Notes under the pieces: model-generated
Database searches by the model: none
Seen by the model: the letters and a program-made list of their open reading frames with translations, nothing else
Told to the model about the DNA's origin: nothing
Part shown: piece by piece, positions 1 to 9,139 of the stretch
Layout of the letters: each line of letters opens with the position of its first letter
How positions within the stretch are numbered: the stretch's first letter is position 1
Position numbers and translations under genes: made by a program
Assembly: GCA_030653035.1 (NCBI GenBank)
Contig: JAUSAB010000096.1
Span: forward strand, 1 to 64,000
Length of the DNA: 64,000 nucleotides
Direction of reading: 5' to 3'
Origin: Desulfocapsaceae bacterium
Lineage (GTDB): Bacteria > Desulfobacterota > Desulfobulbia > Desulfobulbales > Desulfocapsaceae

Positions 1-1
1 G

Positions 2-160
2 GAGTCTCTGGCCCAGATCTGGCTGGTATTGCCGATGCGGTTTGTCTATCGACCGGTGCTAAGTTTTGCGGTTATAAAGGCTATTATTAAGGCCAGTAAA
101 GGGGTGCTGGTCGGCTGGGGCAAACTCGATCGTACCGCCTCTGTTACTTATAATGCTTGA
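2..160 (+). CDS. Family 2 glycosyltransferase, C-terminal end only
   Basis: An open frame runs in from the left edge and stops at 158-160, giving about 52 residues. It contains hydrophobic, membrane-like stretches and ends in a WGKLDRT motif. In established families this GKLxRTG-like tail is common at the C terminus of BcsA-like processive family 2 glycosyltransferases that make extracellular polysaccharide. The following GH26-like lipoprotein starts about 30 bases downstream on the same strand, which fits a polysaccharide synthesis and trimming unit. The catalytic part is outside the window, so the substrate cannot be inferred. Confidence 0.6.
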   Translation, partial: ESLAQIWLVLPMRFVYRPVLSFAVIKAIIKASKGVLVGWGKLDRTASVTYNA

Positions 161-188
161 GGAAAATAGAGGAACCATAAAGGCGATG

Positions 189-1349
189 ATGATAAGATGT
201 TCGGTTGTCAGAACCAAAAGAGCTCTTGGTCTGGTCGCTGTGTTGCTTTTCTGGCTGGCCTTGGGTGTTGGCTGCCGGCATGAGGAGGCCGCCAGGGTTA
301 AAGACGAAGGTCCGAGCGACCTTGTGATGGCGATTAAAGGGGCCTACTCCGGTGCGTATGTGGATTTCGGCGAGGGTGAGGACGATGTCACTTACGATGC
401 CCTAATGGACTTTGAGCAGATGACCGGCAAGCATCTTGCCATTGTCGCCTTTGGTAGTTTTTGGGGTGAACAGGCCTTCCCCGTAAAAACGGTGAACCTC
501 GTTTCGGGGTATGGGGCGATTCCATTGATCATGTGGTCACCATGGGACAGGCCTTACGCAGAAAATCACGGGCCGGATCGTTTTAATCTCCGCGATATCC
601 TGGCTGGTAAGTTTGACGCCTATATTGATCAATGGGCGGATGCGGCGCGAGATTATGGAAAACCCCTCCTCGTATCCTGGGGGCTTGAGATGAATGGCAC
701 CTGGTTTCCCTGGTCGGGCGCCTATTATGGCGGAGGCAGGGATGCAGGCCATAAAAATGGACGTCCCCTCTATGCCGGGCCTGAGTTGGTGAAACAGGCA
801 TACAGGTATGTGGTGAACCGGGTGAGGGCGCGCAAGGCAGATAATATTCTCTGGGGTTTTCATGTCAACAATTATGGCCTGCCTCAGGAACCATGGAATA
901 TGATAGTCAATTATTATCCGGGGACAGATTATGTGGACTGGCTCGGGTTGAGTGTCTATGGCCAGATGCTTCGCGGCGAGGAGTGGGCCTCCTTCTCTAA
1001 TGTGATGGATAGTTCCTATAAAGAGATCTGTCAGTTGGATCCACAAAAGCCGGTGATTCTGGCGGAATGGGGCGTTGGTGAATTCCCTCCACATAACAAG
1101 GCCGAATTTATCTCCAAGGCCTTTGCTGATCTGGAAACGAGATATCCGCGGGTCAAAGGTGCAGTCTATTGGCATGAGCGCTGGGAAAATACGGACGGGA
1201 GCTATAGCAATCTTCGCGTGAATTCTTCTCCTGAGGCCCTTGATGCCTTTCGAGGCGCAGTGGCTAATCCGTACTGGATCGACCGTCCACAATTTCAATT
1301 GCGACAAAAACCTGAACAGCGTCCCCTTGTCCCCCTTGTCGGCCAGTGA
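189..1349 (+). CDS. GH26-like glycoside hydrolase lipoprotein
   Basis: This is an exported protein with an N-terminal hydrophobic segment ending in a lipobox (LGVGC), so it is probably an outer- or inner-membrane lipoprotein. The fold-diagnostic motifs are EMNG followed by WFPW in the middle, where GH26 enzymes carry the acid/base Glu, and ILAEWG near residue 295, the position of the nucleophile Glu. GH26 enzymes cleave beta-mannans or mixed beta-glucans; the true substrate here is unknown. ATG 189 was preferred to the longer frame from 153 because AAAGG lies 5 bases upstream and the longer form would overlap the previous gene; ATG 186 is also possible. It probably trims or releases the polymer made by the upstream glycosyltransferase. 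Confidence 0.75.
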   Translation: MIRCSVVRTKRALGLVAVLLFWLALGVGCRHEEAARVKDEGPSDLVMAIKGAYSGAYVDFGEGEDDVTYDALMDFEQMTGKHLAIVAFGSFWGEQAFPVKTVNLVSGYGAIPLIMWSPWDRPYAENHGPDRFNLRDILAGKFDAYIDQWADAARDYGKPLLVSWGLEMNGTWFPWSGAYYGGGRDAGHKNGRPLYAGPELVKQAYRYVVNRVRARKADNILWGFHVNNYGLPQEPWNMIVNYYPGTDYVDWLGLSVYGQMLRGEEWASFSNVMDSSYKEICQLDPQKPVILAEWGVGEFPPHNKAEFISKAFADLETRYPRVKGAVYWHERWENTDGSYSNLRVNSSPEALDAFRGAVANPYWIDRPQFQLRQKPEQRPLVPLVGQ

Positions 1350-1464
1350 ATATCTGTCCACAGCACAGGCCCTTACTTTTCATTGACCGCCTTTCCAGGA
1401 AAGGGCCAAGTTTCCCCTTGGGTGCTCCTCTCCTTGTCGTTTGCGGCATCCTGAAACGCTCATC

Positions 1465-3093
1465 ATGAAGGAATCCAAGTCTGTGGTCTCACCCAATGCT
1501 CAACTTCTGAAAGCGCTCTACCCGGTCAGCAGTTGTTTTCTCCGTCATGATCATGCGGGTATTGATCCGCATGATCTCTCCGGTTTTTTTCGCGATAAAC
1601 CGGAAATCTGCCGTGAACACCCATTTCTTGTTGATCTGGCTGCCATTGAATTCGCGAGATATGTCCTGTCAGCGCCATCTGAGGCGGATAGCATAACAGG
1701 GCGGGAGTGGGCAGTCAATCCGGTCTTGGAGCTTGTGCCGGTGCATTGGCATCATTTGCCCGCATTTCTTGATGACCAGAGCATCATCCCGGAGGTTGGT
1801 GATGAGTGGGTGCTGGTATTTAAAAAGCCGGGGACGGAGGTCGTGCAGACGATTACCGCCTCCGGGCATGATCTGCTGGCCCTGAAGATCGTGAGCGAAG
1901 GGACAGGACCCCGGGAAGCGGCCAGTCTGGGCGGCGTGACCGTGGGTGTTATTGATGATATTCTGGCTGCCGCAGTCCAGCGTGGTCTGTTGCTTGCCCC
2001 GGAATCTCTTCTGGTACGGCCGGATTCCTTTCCCCGCACCAGCATTGTTGATCCGGATTTTTACTCGACCCCGACTTTTACCTTGCAGTGGCATGTCACC
2101 CAGGTCTGTGATCTGCACTGCCGTCACTGTTATGATCGCAGTGACCGGGAGGAGATGAAATTATCGCAAGGGGTACGCGTGCTTAATGATCTGTATGATT
2201 TTTGCCATGCCCATCATGTTTACACCCAGGTGACCTTTACCGGTGGCAATCCCTTGCTCTATCCCCATTTTAATGCCTTATACAAGGAGGCGGCTGATCG
2301 GGGGTTTATGACCGCAATCCTGGGCAATCCCATGCCGCGCAAGCGGATTGAAGAGATTCTGGCCTTGCAGAAACCTGAATTCTATCAAGTGAGTCTGGAG
2401 GGGTTGCGAGAGCAGAATGATTTTATTCGCGGTGCAGGACATTTTGAGCGGACGCTTGATTTTCTTGATCTTTTAAGGGAACTTGGCGTATATTCGATGG
2501 TCATGCTGACTCTGACCCGGGCCAATATGGGTGAGGTCCTGGAGCTCGCGGAATTGCTGCGAGGGAGGGTCGATCTGTTCACCTTCAACCGTCTGGCCAT
2601 GGTTGGTGAAGGTGCGGCCCTGGCCTCGGTCGCCCCTGAGGAGTTCCCCGGTTTTTTACGGGAGTATATGCAGGCCGCAGCGCACAATCCCTGTATGGGG
2701 TTGAAAGACAATCTGTTTAATCTGCTGCGTCATGAACAGGGCATCCCGTGTCGTGGCGGCTGCGCCGGCTATGGCTGCGGCGCCGGGTTTAATTTTGTCT
2801 CGCTCCTGCCTGACGGTGAGGTTCATGCCTGCCGCAAGCTGCCTTCTTTGATTGGTAATCTCTATCAGCAATCATTAGAAGAAATCTATCACGGTTTGCC
2901 GGCTGGCCGGTATCGGCAGGGGGCTGCGGCCTGTCAGGATTGTGAGATCAGGCCCGTCTGTGGGGGGTGTCTGGCGGTTGCCTATGGTTATGGTGTTGAC
3001 ATCTTTCGGGATATCGACCCGTATTGCTGGAAAAAACAAAAACAGAGTTGTATGGTGAAATCTGAACAAGGAGTAGAAAAAAATGCGTTATAG
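1465..3093 (+). CDS. Radical SAM/SPASM peptide maturase-like protein
   Basis: A 542-residue protein with three visible parts. The N-terminal region has an LVDLAAIEFAR stretch, then a segment near residues 130-180 resembles the PqqD-type winged helix that binds precursor peptides. The radical SAM core has CDLHCRHC (CX3CX2C) and a TGGNPLL loop. The Cys-rich C terminus (GCGAG, HACRK, CQDCEIRPVCGGC) is a SPASM or twitch auxiliary cluster domain. This architecture is known for maturases of ribosomally made peptides such as PqqE and the SbtM family; the exact subfamily is inference. No obvious short Cys-rich precursor gene was found directly upstream. The 3' end overlaps the next gene by 11 bases. 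The start is uncertain: ATG 1465 has no strong ribosome site and TTG 1441 is an alternative. Confidence 0.7.
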   Translation: MKESKSVVSPNAQLLKALYPVSSCFLRHDHAGIDPHDLSGFFRDKPEICREHPFLVDLAAIEFARYVLSAPSEADSITGREWAVNPVLELVPVHWHHLPAFLDDQSIIPEVGDEWVLVFKKPGTEVVQTITASGHDLLALKIVSEGTGPREAASLGGVTVGVIDDILAAAVQRGLLLAPESLLVRPDSFPRTSIVDPDFYSTPTFTLQWHVTQVCDLHCRHCYDRSDREEMKLSQGVRVLNDLYDFCHAHHVYTQVTFTGGNPLLYPHFNALYKEAADRGFMTAILGNPMPRKRIEEILALQKPEFYQVSLEGLREQNDFIRGAGHFERTLDFLDLLRELGVYSMVMLTLTRANMGEVLELAELLRGRVDLFTFNRLAMVGEGAALASVAPEEFPGFLREYMQAAAHNPCMGLKDNLFNLLRHEQGIPCRGGCAGYGCGAGFNFVSLLPDGEVHACRKLPSLIGNLYQQSLEEIYHGLPAGRYRQGAAACQDCEIRPVCGGCLAVAYGYGVDIFRDIDPYCWKKQKQSCMVKSEQGVEKNAL

Positions 3094-3610
3094 AGATCCT
3101 GAGTTGAAGTATTGTCCGGTGTGTGATGAGGAATACCGGGCTGATATCAAGATGTGTGCCGATTGTGCGGTAGAGTTGGTTCCGGGCCGGGAGAAGATAA
3201 CGGCAGAGGCCGCCATTAAAGAGAAGAAGACGGCCCGGTCTATGGAACTGTCAGCCGATGATGATCTGGTGAATATCCGTAAAGGCCCTTTGCTGGAGAT
3301 GAAAAATTTACAGCAGATCCTGGCCAAGGAGCATATCCCTGCCTTGATTGCCGCCGAAAAAAAGAGCAACTGCGGTAAAGGATGCTGCGGAACAGATTTG
3401 TATCTGCAGATCAGAAGAGAAGATGGGGAACTGGCGATGGAGGTGTTGGCCAGGGAGTTTAAACGGACCACGGCCCTTGATCACCATGACCTGAGTCATG
3501 TCCAATCAGTCTATGATGTAGGAACCAGCAAGACGGTGTGCCCGGCCTGTGGTTTTCGTTTTTCCACCAACAACAGCACCTGCCCGGATTGCGGGCTCTG
3601 TTTTGCCTGA
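3083..3610 (+). CDS. Double zinc-ribbon protein with DUF2007-like centre
   Basis: A 175-residue soluble protein. An N-terminal zinc ribbon (CPVC and CADC) and a C-terminal one (CPACG and CPDCG) flank a middle part, about residues 70-130, that resembles the DUF2007 fold (residues around LLEMKNLQQIL and a later ELAMEVL). A compact NCGKGCCG motif lies inside that middle part. The ATG at 3083 has AGGAG ten bases upstream and lies inside the end of the radical SAM gene, so the two are translationally coupled. The protein could be a partner, metal or cluster carrier, or even a substrate of the enzyme. Its function is unknown. Confidence 0.6.
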   Translation: MRYRDPELKYCPVCDEEYRADIKMCADCAVELVPGREKITAEAAIKEKKTARSMELSADDDLVNIRKGPLLEMKNLQQILAKEHIPALIAAEKKSNCGKGCCGTDLYLQIRREDGELAMEVLAREFKRTTALDHHDLSHVQSVYDVGTSKTVCPACGFRFSTNNSTCPDCGLCFA

Positions 3611-3681
3611 GACAGGAGTTGCGATAGCGGCAGAAGGATGTGAACGCTGATTCGTATTGATTCTTGAGGGAACTTGAGTTT

Positions 3682-4110
3682 TTATTCCGGCCACAGTCTG
3701 TGGGTCAATTCCACCAGGGATTCCTGCTGATCGTGGGTAAGCCGGCAGAATGGGGAGTTGTCGAAGGTGGTATCCCGGTTCTCAACAATCAGCACCATCG
3801 CATCTTCGCTCAGGGTGTGGGAATGCCAAGCCCCTTTTTTAACATTATAGATGGTGTGCGGGGACATCTCCTGCCCGTGGACGGCGGTGATGGTCTGATC
3901 TCCCTCGCCTAGAAACAGAATACAGCGGCCCCGCAGCAGGACGAAGACCTCATCGGTTTCGTTATGGCGCTGCAGGGCCGTAATTTTTTCCGGCCGCAGC
4001 TCCTCATTGAAATTGAGGATGGCTACCCGCCAGTTTGCATAATCAATGATGGGTTTATAGCCACTCAGGTGATGTTCCCGTATTTCCAGTAATGTTTCGC
4101 TGATCTTCAT
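3682..4110 (-). CDS. Cupin-domain protein
   Basis: A 142-residue single-domain beta-barrel protein. The pattern RHNETDEVFVLLRG followed by an HTIYNVKKGAWH segment matches the two cupin motifs (metal-binding His and Glu of motif 1, a His and Pro/Gly turn in motif 2). Cupins include isomerases, dioxygenases and sugar-binding regulators, and nothing here selects among them. It is convergent with the zinc-ribbon gene and lies 79 bases from the FieF gene end, on the same strand. Confidence 0.75.
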   Translation of the reverse strand: MKISETLLEIREHHLSGYKPIIDYANWRVAILNFNEELRPEKITALQRHNETDEVFVLLRGRCILFLGEGDQTITAVHGQEMSPHTIYNVKKGAWHSHTLSEDAMVLIVENRDTTFDNSPFCRLTHDQQESLVELTHRLWPE

Positions 4111-4189
4111 TGGTATGTCTGTTTTGTCCCCATATTAAAAGAGCATTAAAGGGCCTGTTGCGGGCTGTTGTAGGGTTTTAGCCCGATAG

Positions 4190-5110
4190 TTACCCTTGAA
4201 AATCGACGGTGTCAGTCATGTCTACGGATGTCAGCACCGGATCCTGATGGATGGTTATATCGGCGCCTGGGAAGCTCTCTTTGATTAATCTTTCAACTTC
4301 TTTGCCAATGTTATGGGCCTGGGCGAGCGGCAGGGTGGCATTCAGGTCCAGGTGGAGTTGGATAATGGCGATTTGCCCTGATTGCCGGGTGCGCAGGTCG
4401 TGCATGCTGAGCACATGCTGATGGCCAAGGACTATCTGTTGGATGGTCTCCCGTTGTTCCCGTGGCAACTGTTGATCCATCAATAATTGAACGGCCTCGC
4501 AGCCGATCTGCCAGGCGCTGCGAAAGATAATCAGGGCGATGATCATCGAGAAAATGGGATCCATGATCTGGCCCCAACTGAAACGGGTCAGCAGGAGGGC
4601 GATAATGGTGCAGACATTGGTCAGGAGATCGGTGGCATAATGGAGCGAATCGGCCTTGATTGCAGTGGATTTTGTCTGTTGTACCACATACTTCTGAAAG
4701 GCAATAAGGATCAAGGTGGCCAGAATGGAGAAGAGCATGATGCCAACACCCAGGCCCAGTGACTGAACGGGGACGGGGGTTTTCAGTCGCTCGATGCCAT
4801 GCATGAAAAGGATCAGGGCTGAGCCGGTGATAAAGCTGGCCTGGCCCAGTCCGGCCAGGGCCTCGGCCTTGCCATGGCCAAAACTGTGGTCGTCATCGGC
4901 GGGGTTCAAGGAATAACGAATTGCCATCAGATTAATAAACGAGGCCATGACATCCATAAGAGAATCGATCAGCGAGGCCAGGATGCTCAGCGAGCCGGTA
5001 GCCAGCCAGGCGGCGAATTTGACCCCGACCAGGAGCACGGCGGTGGCAACGGACGCATAGGTCGCACGCTTCAGGAGACGGACGTTTTTATCGGAATGTG
5101 TTGTGTTCAT
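4190..5110 (-). CDS. fieF: Cation diffusion facilitator, FieF/YiiP type
   Basis: A 306-residue inner-membrane antiporter that exports Zn2+, Fe2+ or similar divalent cations using the proton gradient. Metal-site residues are visible: D49 and D53 in the second helix (IDSLMD), the cytoplasmic-loop ADDDHSFGHGKAE signature at 71-83 and a later ALIIFRSAWQ helix. A C-terminal ferredoxin-like cytoplasmic domain has His-rich stretches (LHLDLNA, TIHQDP). Length and motif spacing match the family closely. A hairpin repeat separates it from zwf. Confidence 0.92.
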   Translation of the reverse strand: MNTTHSDKNVRLLKRATYASVATAVLLVGVKFAAWLATGSLSILASLIDSLMDVMASFINLMAIRYSLNPADDDHSFGHGKAEALAGLGQASFITGSALILFMHGIERLKTPVPVQSLGLGVGIMLFSILATLILIAFQKYVVQQTKSTAIKADSLHYATDLLTNVCTIIALLLTRFSWGQIMDPIFSMIIALIIFRSAWQIGCEAVQLLMDQQLPREQRETIQQIVLGHQHVLSMHDLRTRQSGQIAIIQLHLDLNATLPLAQAHNIGKEVERLIKESFPGADITIHQDPVLTSVDMTDTVDFQG

Positions 5111-5130
5111 AGAAACTCATTGGGTGATGA

Positions 5131-5222
5131 TTTAGTACCTTACAGGATATTTTCTTGTTTTTTTGTAAGAAAATATCCTGTCGCAAGGTACTTATCCCGG
5201 TTGTCTTCACGTTTACCGGGGT
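5131..5222. repeat. Palindromic intergenic element, copy 1 (bipartite)
   Basis: The arms TAGTACCTTACAGGATATTT and their complement around 5170-5194 form a long hairpin with a T-rich loop. A second small stem follows (CCCGG near 5196, CCGGG near 5216). The element is nearly identical to the copy at 41092-41182 and related to 40044-40128. It sits between fieF and zwf and its right end abuts the zwf stop codon. Confidence 0.9.
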
Positions 5223-6793
5223 TAGGTGATGATGTTTTCAACAATGGCCTTGGCCGCGTCGGGGCCTAAGCTTCCGGCGGCATAGCTGTGAAGGTGTTGG
5301 GCGCGGCCCTGGCAGCTTTCACACTCATTCAGAAGCGGGGTGAGCAGGGACCAGGACTGCTCAATTCCATCCTGCCGCCAGAAGAGCATGTGCTCGCCCT
5401 GGATGCAGTCAAGCAGCACCTTCTCGTAGGCATCGGGAGACGTCCCGGTATAAACGTCATCATACCTGAAATCCATGGTCATGGACCGCATGCACATCCT
5501 GGCCCCTGGGTTCTTGGTCTGAAAGGTCAGGCTGATGGACTCTTTGGGATAAATCCCCAGCACCAGGCGGTTGGCAACGACTCTGGCACCCAGGATATCC
5601 CTGAACAGGGAATGGGGAACATCCTTGAACTGGATGACGATCTGGGTCTCCTTGCGGGCCATTCTCTTGCCGGAGACGAGGTAGAATGGCACTCCCTGCC
5701 AGCGCCAGTTCTCCACGTACACCGGCAGCATGGCAAAGGTTGGGATCAGGGAGTCGGCTGCAACCCCCAGTTCCTGGCGGTAGCCCGGAACCGGTTGCCC
5801 ATCGATGCTTCCCGGTCCGTATTGTCCCAAGATGATGGCCTCCTGATTGTTGCCTTTATAGCCATGCAGGGGCCGGATTGATCGCAACAACTTGATCTTT
5901 TCATCCCGGACCCGTTCCGCCTCAAAGTGCGATGGCGGTTCCATGGCGATCAGTGACAGGAGCTGGAGCATGTGATTCTGAAACATGTCGCGGATGACCC
6001 CGGATTGCTCATAATATCCGGCCCGCTGCTCCACCCCCAGTTTTTCCACAGCCATGATGCTGACCGATTCCACATATCCACGGTTCCAGATGGGTTCAAA
6101 GATGGCATTGGCAAAACGGAAGGTCAGGATGTTCTGCACCGTCTCTTTAGCCAGGTAATGGTCGATGCGAAAGATCTGCTTTTCCTGGAAATGTTGATGC
6201 AGGGTCTGGTCCAAGGCCAGGGCGGAGTCCAGGTCGCGGCCAAAGGGCTTCTCGATCACGATTCGGCTCCAGCCTCTGCCATTTTCAAATTGGCCGGCCA
6301 TTCCGGCCTCGCCGATCATGGTGGCAACAACAGGGTAGAGCGAGGGCGGCAGGGCCAGATCAAAAAGGCGGTTGCCCTTGGTGTTTCGCTGTTGGTCAAG
6401 GGTGTCGAGTTGGCCCGCGAGTTCCAGGAAGTCCGGGAGTGAATCGTAGCGGAGGGGGAAATAAAAAATCATGGCCGCGAAATCCTGCCACCGGGCCATG
6501 TCTATTGTTGGATCGCTGCGACAGGCAGTCTGCAGGAAAGAGCGGAAGGTGTCATGGCTGTAGTCGGTGCGGGCGCAGCCGATGATCGATACCGGGTCGG
6601 GCAGGCTGGCGTTTAAAAACATCCGGTACAGGGCGGGGATCAGCTTTCTGGCAGTCAGGTCGCCGGAGGCGCCGAAGATGATGATGGCGCAGGGATCAAG
6701 ATCGCCCACAGTCAGGCAGTCACAGATATTGTCCCGGTCGCAGATCTTGCCCTGGATAATGGTGGATTCCCTGTCCTTATCTTGTGTCGGCAT
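5222..6793 (-). CDS. zwf: Glucose-6-phosphate 1-dehydrogenase
   Basis: Oxidises glucose 6-phosphate to 6-phosphogluconolactone with NAD(P)+, the first step of the oxidative pentose-phosphate route. The N-terminal nucleotide-binding motif is GASGDLTARKL, followed by VIEKPFGRD and the active-site RIDHYLAKE. The roughly 520 residues match the family length. ATG 6793 is preferred over TTG 6799 because GAGG at 6800-6803 sits at the right distance. It directly follows gnd (8 bases), forming an NADPH-generating operon; no 6-phosphogluconolactonase gene is seen beside them. The C-terminal end touches a hairpin repeat. Confidence 0.95.
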   Translation of the reverse strand: MPTQDKDRESTIIQGKICDRDNICDCLTVGDLDPCAIIIFGASGDLTARKLIPALYRMFLNASLPDPVSIIGCARTDYSHDTFRSFLQTACRSDPTIDMARWQDFAAMIFYFPLRYDSLPDFLELAGQLDTLDQQRNTKGNRLFDLALPPSLYPVVATMIGEAGMAGQFENGRGWSRIVIEKPFGRDLDSALALDQTLHQHFQEKQIFRIDHYLAKETVQNILTFRFANAIFEPIWNRGYVESVSIMAVEKLGVEQRAGYYEQSGVIRDMFQNHMLQLLSLIAMEPPSHFEAERVRDEKIKLLRSIRPLHGYKGNNQEAIILGQYGPGSIDGQPVPGYRQELGVAADSLIPTFAMLPVYVENWRWQGVPFYLVSGKRMARKETQIVIQFKDVPHSLFRDILGARVVANRLVLGIYPKESISLTFQTKNPGARMCMRSMTMDFRYDDVYTGTSPDAYEKVLLDCIQGEHMLFWRQDGIEQSWSLLTPLLNECESCQGRAQHLHSYAAGSLGPDAAKAIVENIIT

Positions 6794-6801
6794 CTTCAAC
6801 C

Positions 6802-7704
6802 TCAGGATTTTTGGACGGCGTGGCCGCCAAATTCGTGGCGTAGCGCGGCTAGCACCCTGTTGCCGAAGGTGTTTTCCTGACGCGACTGAAAACGCTGAAA
6901 CAGGGCCATGGTGATCACCGGGGCGGCCACCCCACTGTCAATTGCCTCTTCCACTGTCCATCTTCCTTCACCGGAGTCATCAATATGGCCGGTGATGGCG
7001 GTAAGCCCAGGATCTTTGGCAAAGGCATCTTCCAGTAGTTCAAGGAGCCAGGAACGGACGACGCTGCCCTGGTTCCAGAGATGGGAGATCCGGCCATAAT
7101 CAAGGTCCCGGCCATAGGGTGAGGCCTCGAGCAAAGCAAACCCCTCGCCGTAGGCCTGCATCATCCCGTATTCAATGCCGTTGTGGATCATCTTGACAAA
7201 ATGGCCGGCACCGGTGGGGCCGCAGTAGAGATACCCATCCTTGGGAGCCAGGGTCTGGAGGATGGGTTCCAGAGAGTGAAAGATCTGTTCCTCGCCGCCG
7301 ATCATGGTGCAGTAGCCGACCTTGAGCCCCCAGATGCCGCCGCTGACTCCGGCGTCGATGTAGTGAATACCGCTTCCTTTCAGCTCTTCCACCCGACGGA
7401 TATCGTCTCTGTAGCGGCTGTTGCCGCCTTCGACGATAATGTCTCCTGAAGACAGGAGGCCTCGCAGTTGTTCAAGATGATCATCAACAGGTTTGCCGGC
7501 CGGCAGCATCAGCCAGACCACCTTGGGTGTGGGGAGATTGTCCACCAGTTCCTGCAGGGAAAATGCGCCTGTCGCCCCTTCCTTGACCAGTTCGTTTGTC
7601 TTGTCTGGGGTGCGGTTGTAGGCCACTATGTGATGGCCGCCCAGCAGCAGCCTGCGAGCCATGTTCATGCCCATCCGTCCCAGACCGATCATGCCTATCT
7701 TCAT
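6802..7704 (-). CDS. gnd: 6-phosphogluconate dehydrogenase, short decarboxylating type
   Basis: Converts 6-phosphogluconate to ribulose 5-phosphate and CO2 with reduction of NAD(P)+. The Rossmann motif GLGRMGMNMA starts at residue 6, DAGVSGGIWGL carries the substrate loop, and GAGHFVKMIHNGIEY carries the catalytic Lys. At 300 residues it belongs to the short form (YqeC/GntZ-like), not the 470-residue form. ATG 7704 has AAGGA upstream, so the seven extra residues of the longer frame were dropped. It is the promoter-proximal gene of the gnd-zwf pair. Confidence 0.93.
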   Translation of the reverse strand: MKIGMIGLGRMGMNMARRLLLGGHHIVAYNRTPDKTNELVKEGATGAFSLQELVDNLPTPKVVWLMLPAGKPVDDHLEQLRGLLSSGDIIVEGGNSRYRDDIRRVEELKGSGIHYIDAGVSGGIWGLKVGYCTMIGGEEQIFHSLEPILQTLAPKDGYLYCGPTGAGHFVKMIHNGIEYGMMQAYGEGFALLEASPYGRDLDYGRISHLWNQGSVVRSWLLELLEDAFAKDPGLTAITGHIDDSGEGRWTVEEAIDSGVAAPVITMALFQRFQSRQENTFGNRVLAALRHEFGGHAVQKS

Positions 7705-7729
7705 ATTTTTTCCTTCATGTTTCATCGAG

Positions 7730-7954
7730 TTATGTTGTTTTCATGTTTTGTGGCCATTCCTGTTCTCTGGTTTCGACCTGATAACAGAACCGGTCCCAAC
7801 AGAATTCTTTACCGCTGACAGGACAGCGCAGGGTGATTTTTTTGTCATCAAGACCGGCTACAATCCAGTCGCCATGGCGTGGTCCTTCGGAGATATGGAT
7901 CTTCTCACCAACAGTAAAAGGGTAGGGGGTAAAGATGGTAACGTGTGTCAGCAT
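7730..7954 (-). CDS. Small hypothetical protein
   Basis: A 74-residue acidic-to-neutral protein with GEKIHISEGPRHGDWIV and CPVSGKEFCWDRFCY stretches, which look like a small beta-rich domain with a Cys pair. A GAGAGA ribosome site lies near the start. It is 25 bases upstream of gnd on the same strand, so it may be co-transcribed with gnd and zwf. I do not recognise the family. Confidence 0.6.
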   Translation of the reverse strand: MLTHVTIFTPYPFTVGEKIHISEGPRHGDWIVAGLDDKKITLRCPVSGKEFCWDRFCYQVETREQEWPQNMKTT

Positions 7955-8145
7955 GGTATCTCTCTCGGGAAGAAATAAGATTGGGGTGAAACTCTACCTG
8001 ATTATTGCATACCCGAACGGAAGAATAAAGTCCAAATGAAAGAGATAGTTGCGGTAGGTTGACTGTTGATTGAATAGTGGTATTCTTGAAATTCAGCAGT
8101 CATCTGCTGATGCCTCAGAAACTATCTATTAAGGAGTGTTATTGA

Positions 8146-8946
8146 ATGTATTCCATTATCCTGATCTATTCAGCGCTTGGCGCGGTGGCCGGAATTCTGG
8201 CCGGGATGCTGGGGATTGGCGGCGGGCTGGTGATTGTTCCTATGCTGGTCTTTGCCTTTGGCTGGCAGCATTTTCCTGATCCGTTGATCATGCATCTGGC
8301 CCTGGGTACCTCCATGGCCAGTATTATTTTCACTTCGGTATCCAGTTTCTGGGCCCATCATCAGCGGGGGGCCGTGCAGTGGGATGTGGTGCGCCGCATT
8401 GTGCCGGGGATTCTGGTGGGCACCTTTCTCGGTTCCTGTCTGGCCGCCCGGATGTCCACAGGATTTCTGAAAGGATTCTTTGTGGTCTTTCTTTATTATG
8501 TCGGCGCCCAGATGCTGCTGAATCGCAAGCCGAAACCCAGCCGCCAGCTTCCCGGCATGTTGGGGATGTCCAGTGTCGGCGGTATTATCGGTTCTCTTTC
8601 CAGTCTGGTCGGGATCGGGGGCGGTACCCTGTCGGTACCGTTCATGATCTGGTGCAATATTCCTGTCCATACAGCCATTGGGACCTCTGCCGCCATTGGT
8701 TTCCCCATCGCCATCTCCGGGACCCTTGGCTATCTCTATAATGGCCTGCATCTTTCTGATCTTCCCCGGTATTCATTGGGGTTCATCTACCTTCCTGCCT
8801 TGATCGGTCTGGTTTTTACCAGTGTTCTGACCGCGCCTCTGGGAGTGCGTCTGGCCCATAGTCTGCCGGTTGAGCGGTTAAAGCGCGTTTTTGCCTTTGT
8901 TTTGTTTGTGGTGGCGACCAGGATGGCATATGGTTTGTTCTCATGA
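8146..8946 (+). CDS. TauE/SafE-family membrane exporter
   Basis: A 266-residue polytopic inner-membrane protein, about 8 helices, with the duplicated family motif GMLGIGGGLVIVPML near the start and VGIGGGTLSVPFM in the second half. TauE/SafE proteins move sulfite, sulfoacetate or related organosulfur anions, usually outward. The sulfur-linked genes elsewhere in the window (rhodanese-persulfide dioxygenase) make a sulfite or sulfonate role plausible but unproven. AAGGAG lies 8 bases before ATG 8146. Confidence 0.88.
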   Translation: MYSIILIYSALGAVAGILAGMLGIGGGLVIVPMLVFAFGWQHFPDPLIMHLALGTSMASIIFTSVSSFWAHHQRGAVQWDVVRRIVPGILVGTFLGSCLAARMSTGFLKGFFVVFLYYVGAQMLLNRKPKPSRQLPGMLGMSSVGGIIGSLSSLVGIGGGTLSVPFMIWCNIPVHTAIGTSAAIGFPIAISGTLGYLYNGLHLSDLPRYSLGFIYLPALIGLVFTSVLTAPLGVRLAHSLPVERLKRVFAFVLFVVATRMAYGLFS

Positions 8947-9139
8947 AAAAGATTTTCTGAGATAAACGTCACAGGAAAAGAAAAGGAATCATTTTTGTTT
9001 TTCATTTTTTGATCTCCCTTCCCCTTGAAACGAGCAGTTCTGGATGGTAGTATCTATTTGTTACTTTTTAAAATATTGACTGGTTACAAGAGAAAAGGTT
9101 GTTTTTTTAATGAATGCATATTGAGTAAAGGAAAGCTGG

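Noticed and set aside
537-1361. Long minus-strand ORF across the GH26 gene
   Set aside because: It is a shadow of a well-supported gene with catalytic motifs on the plus strand.
3608-3610. TGA at the end of the zinc-ribbon gene as a selenocysteine codon
   Set aside because: Readthrough would add only a few residues without a motif, and no selenocysteine insertion hairpin is apparent.
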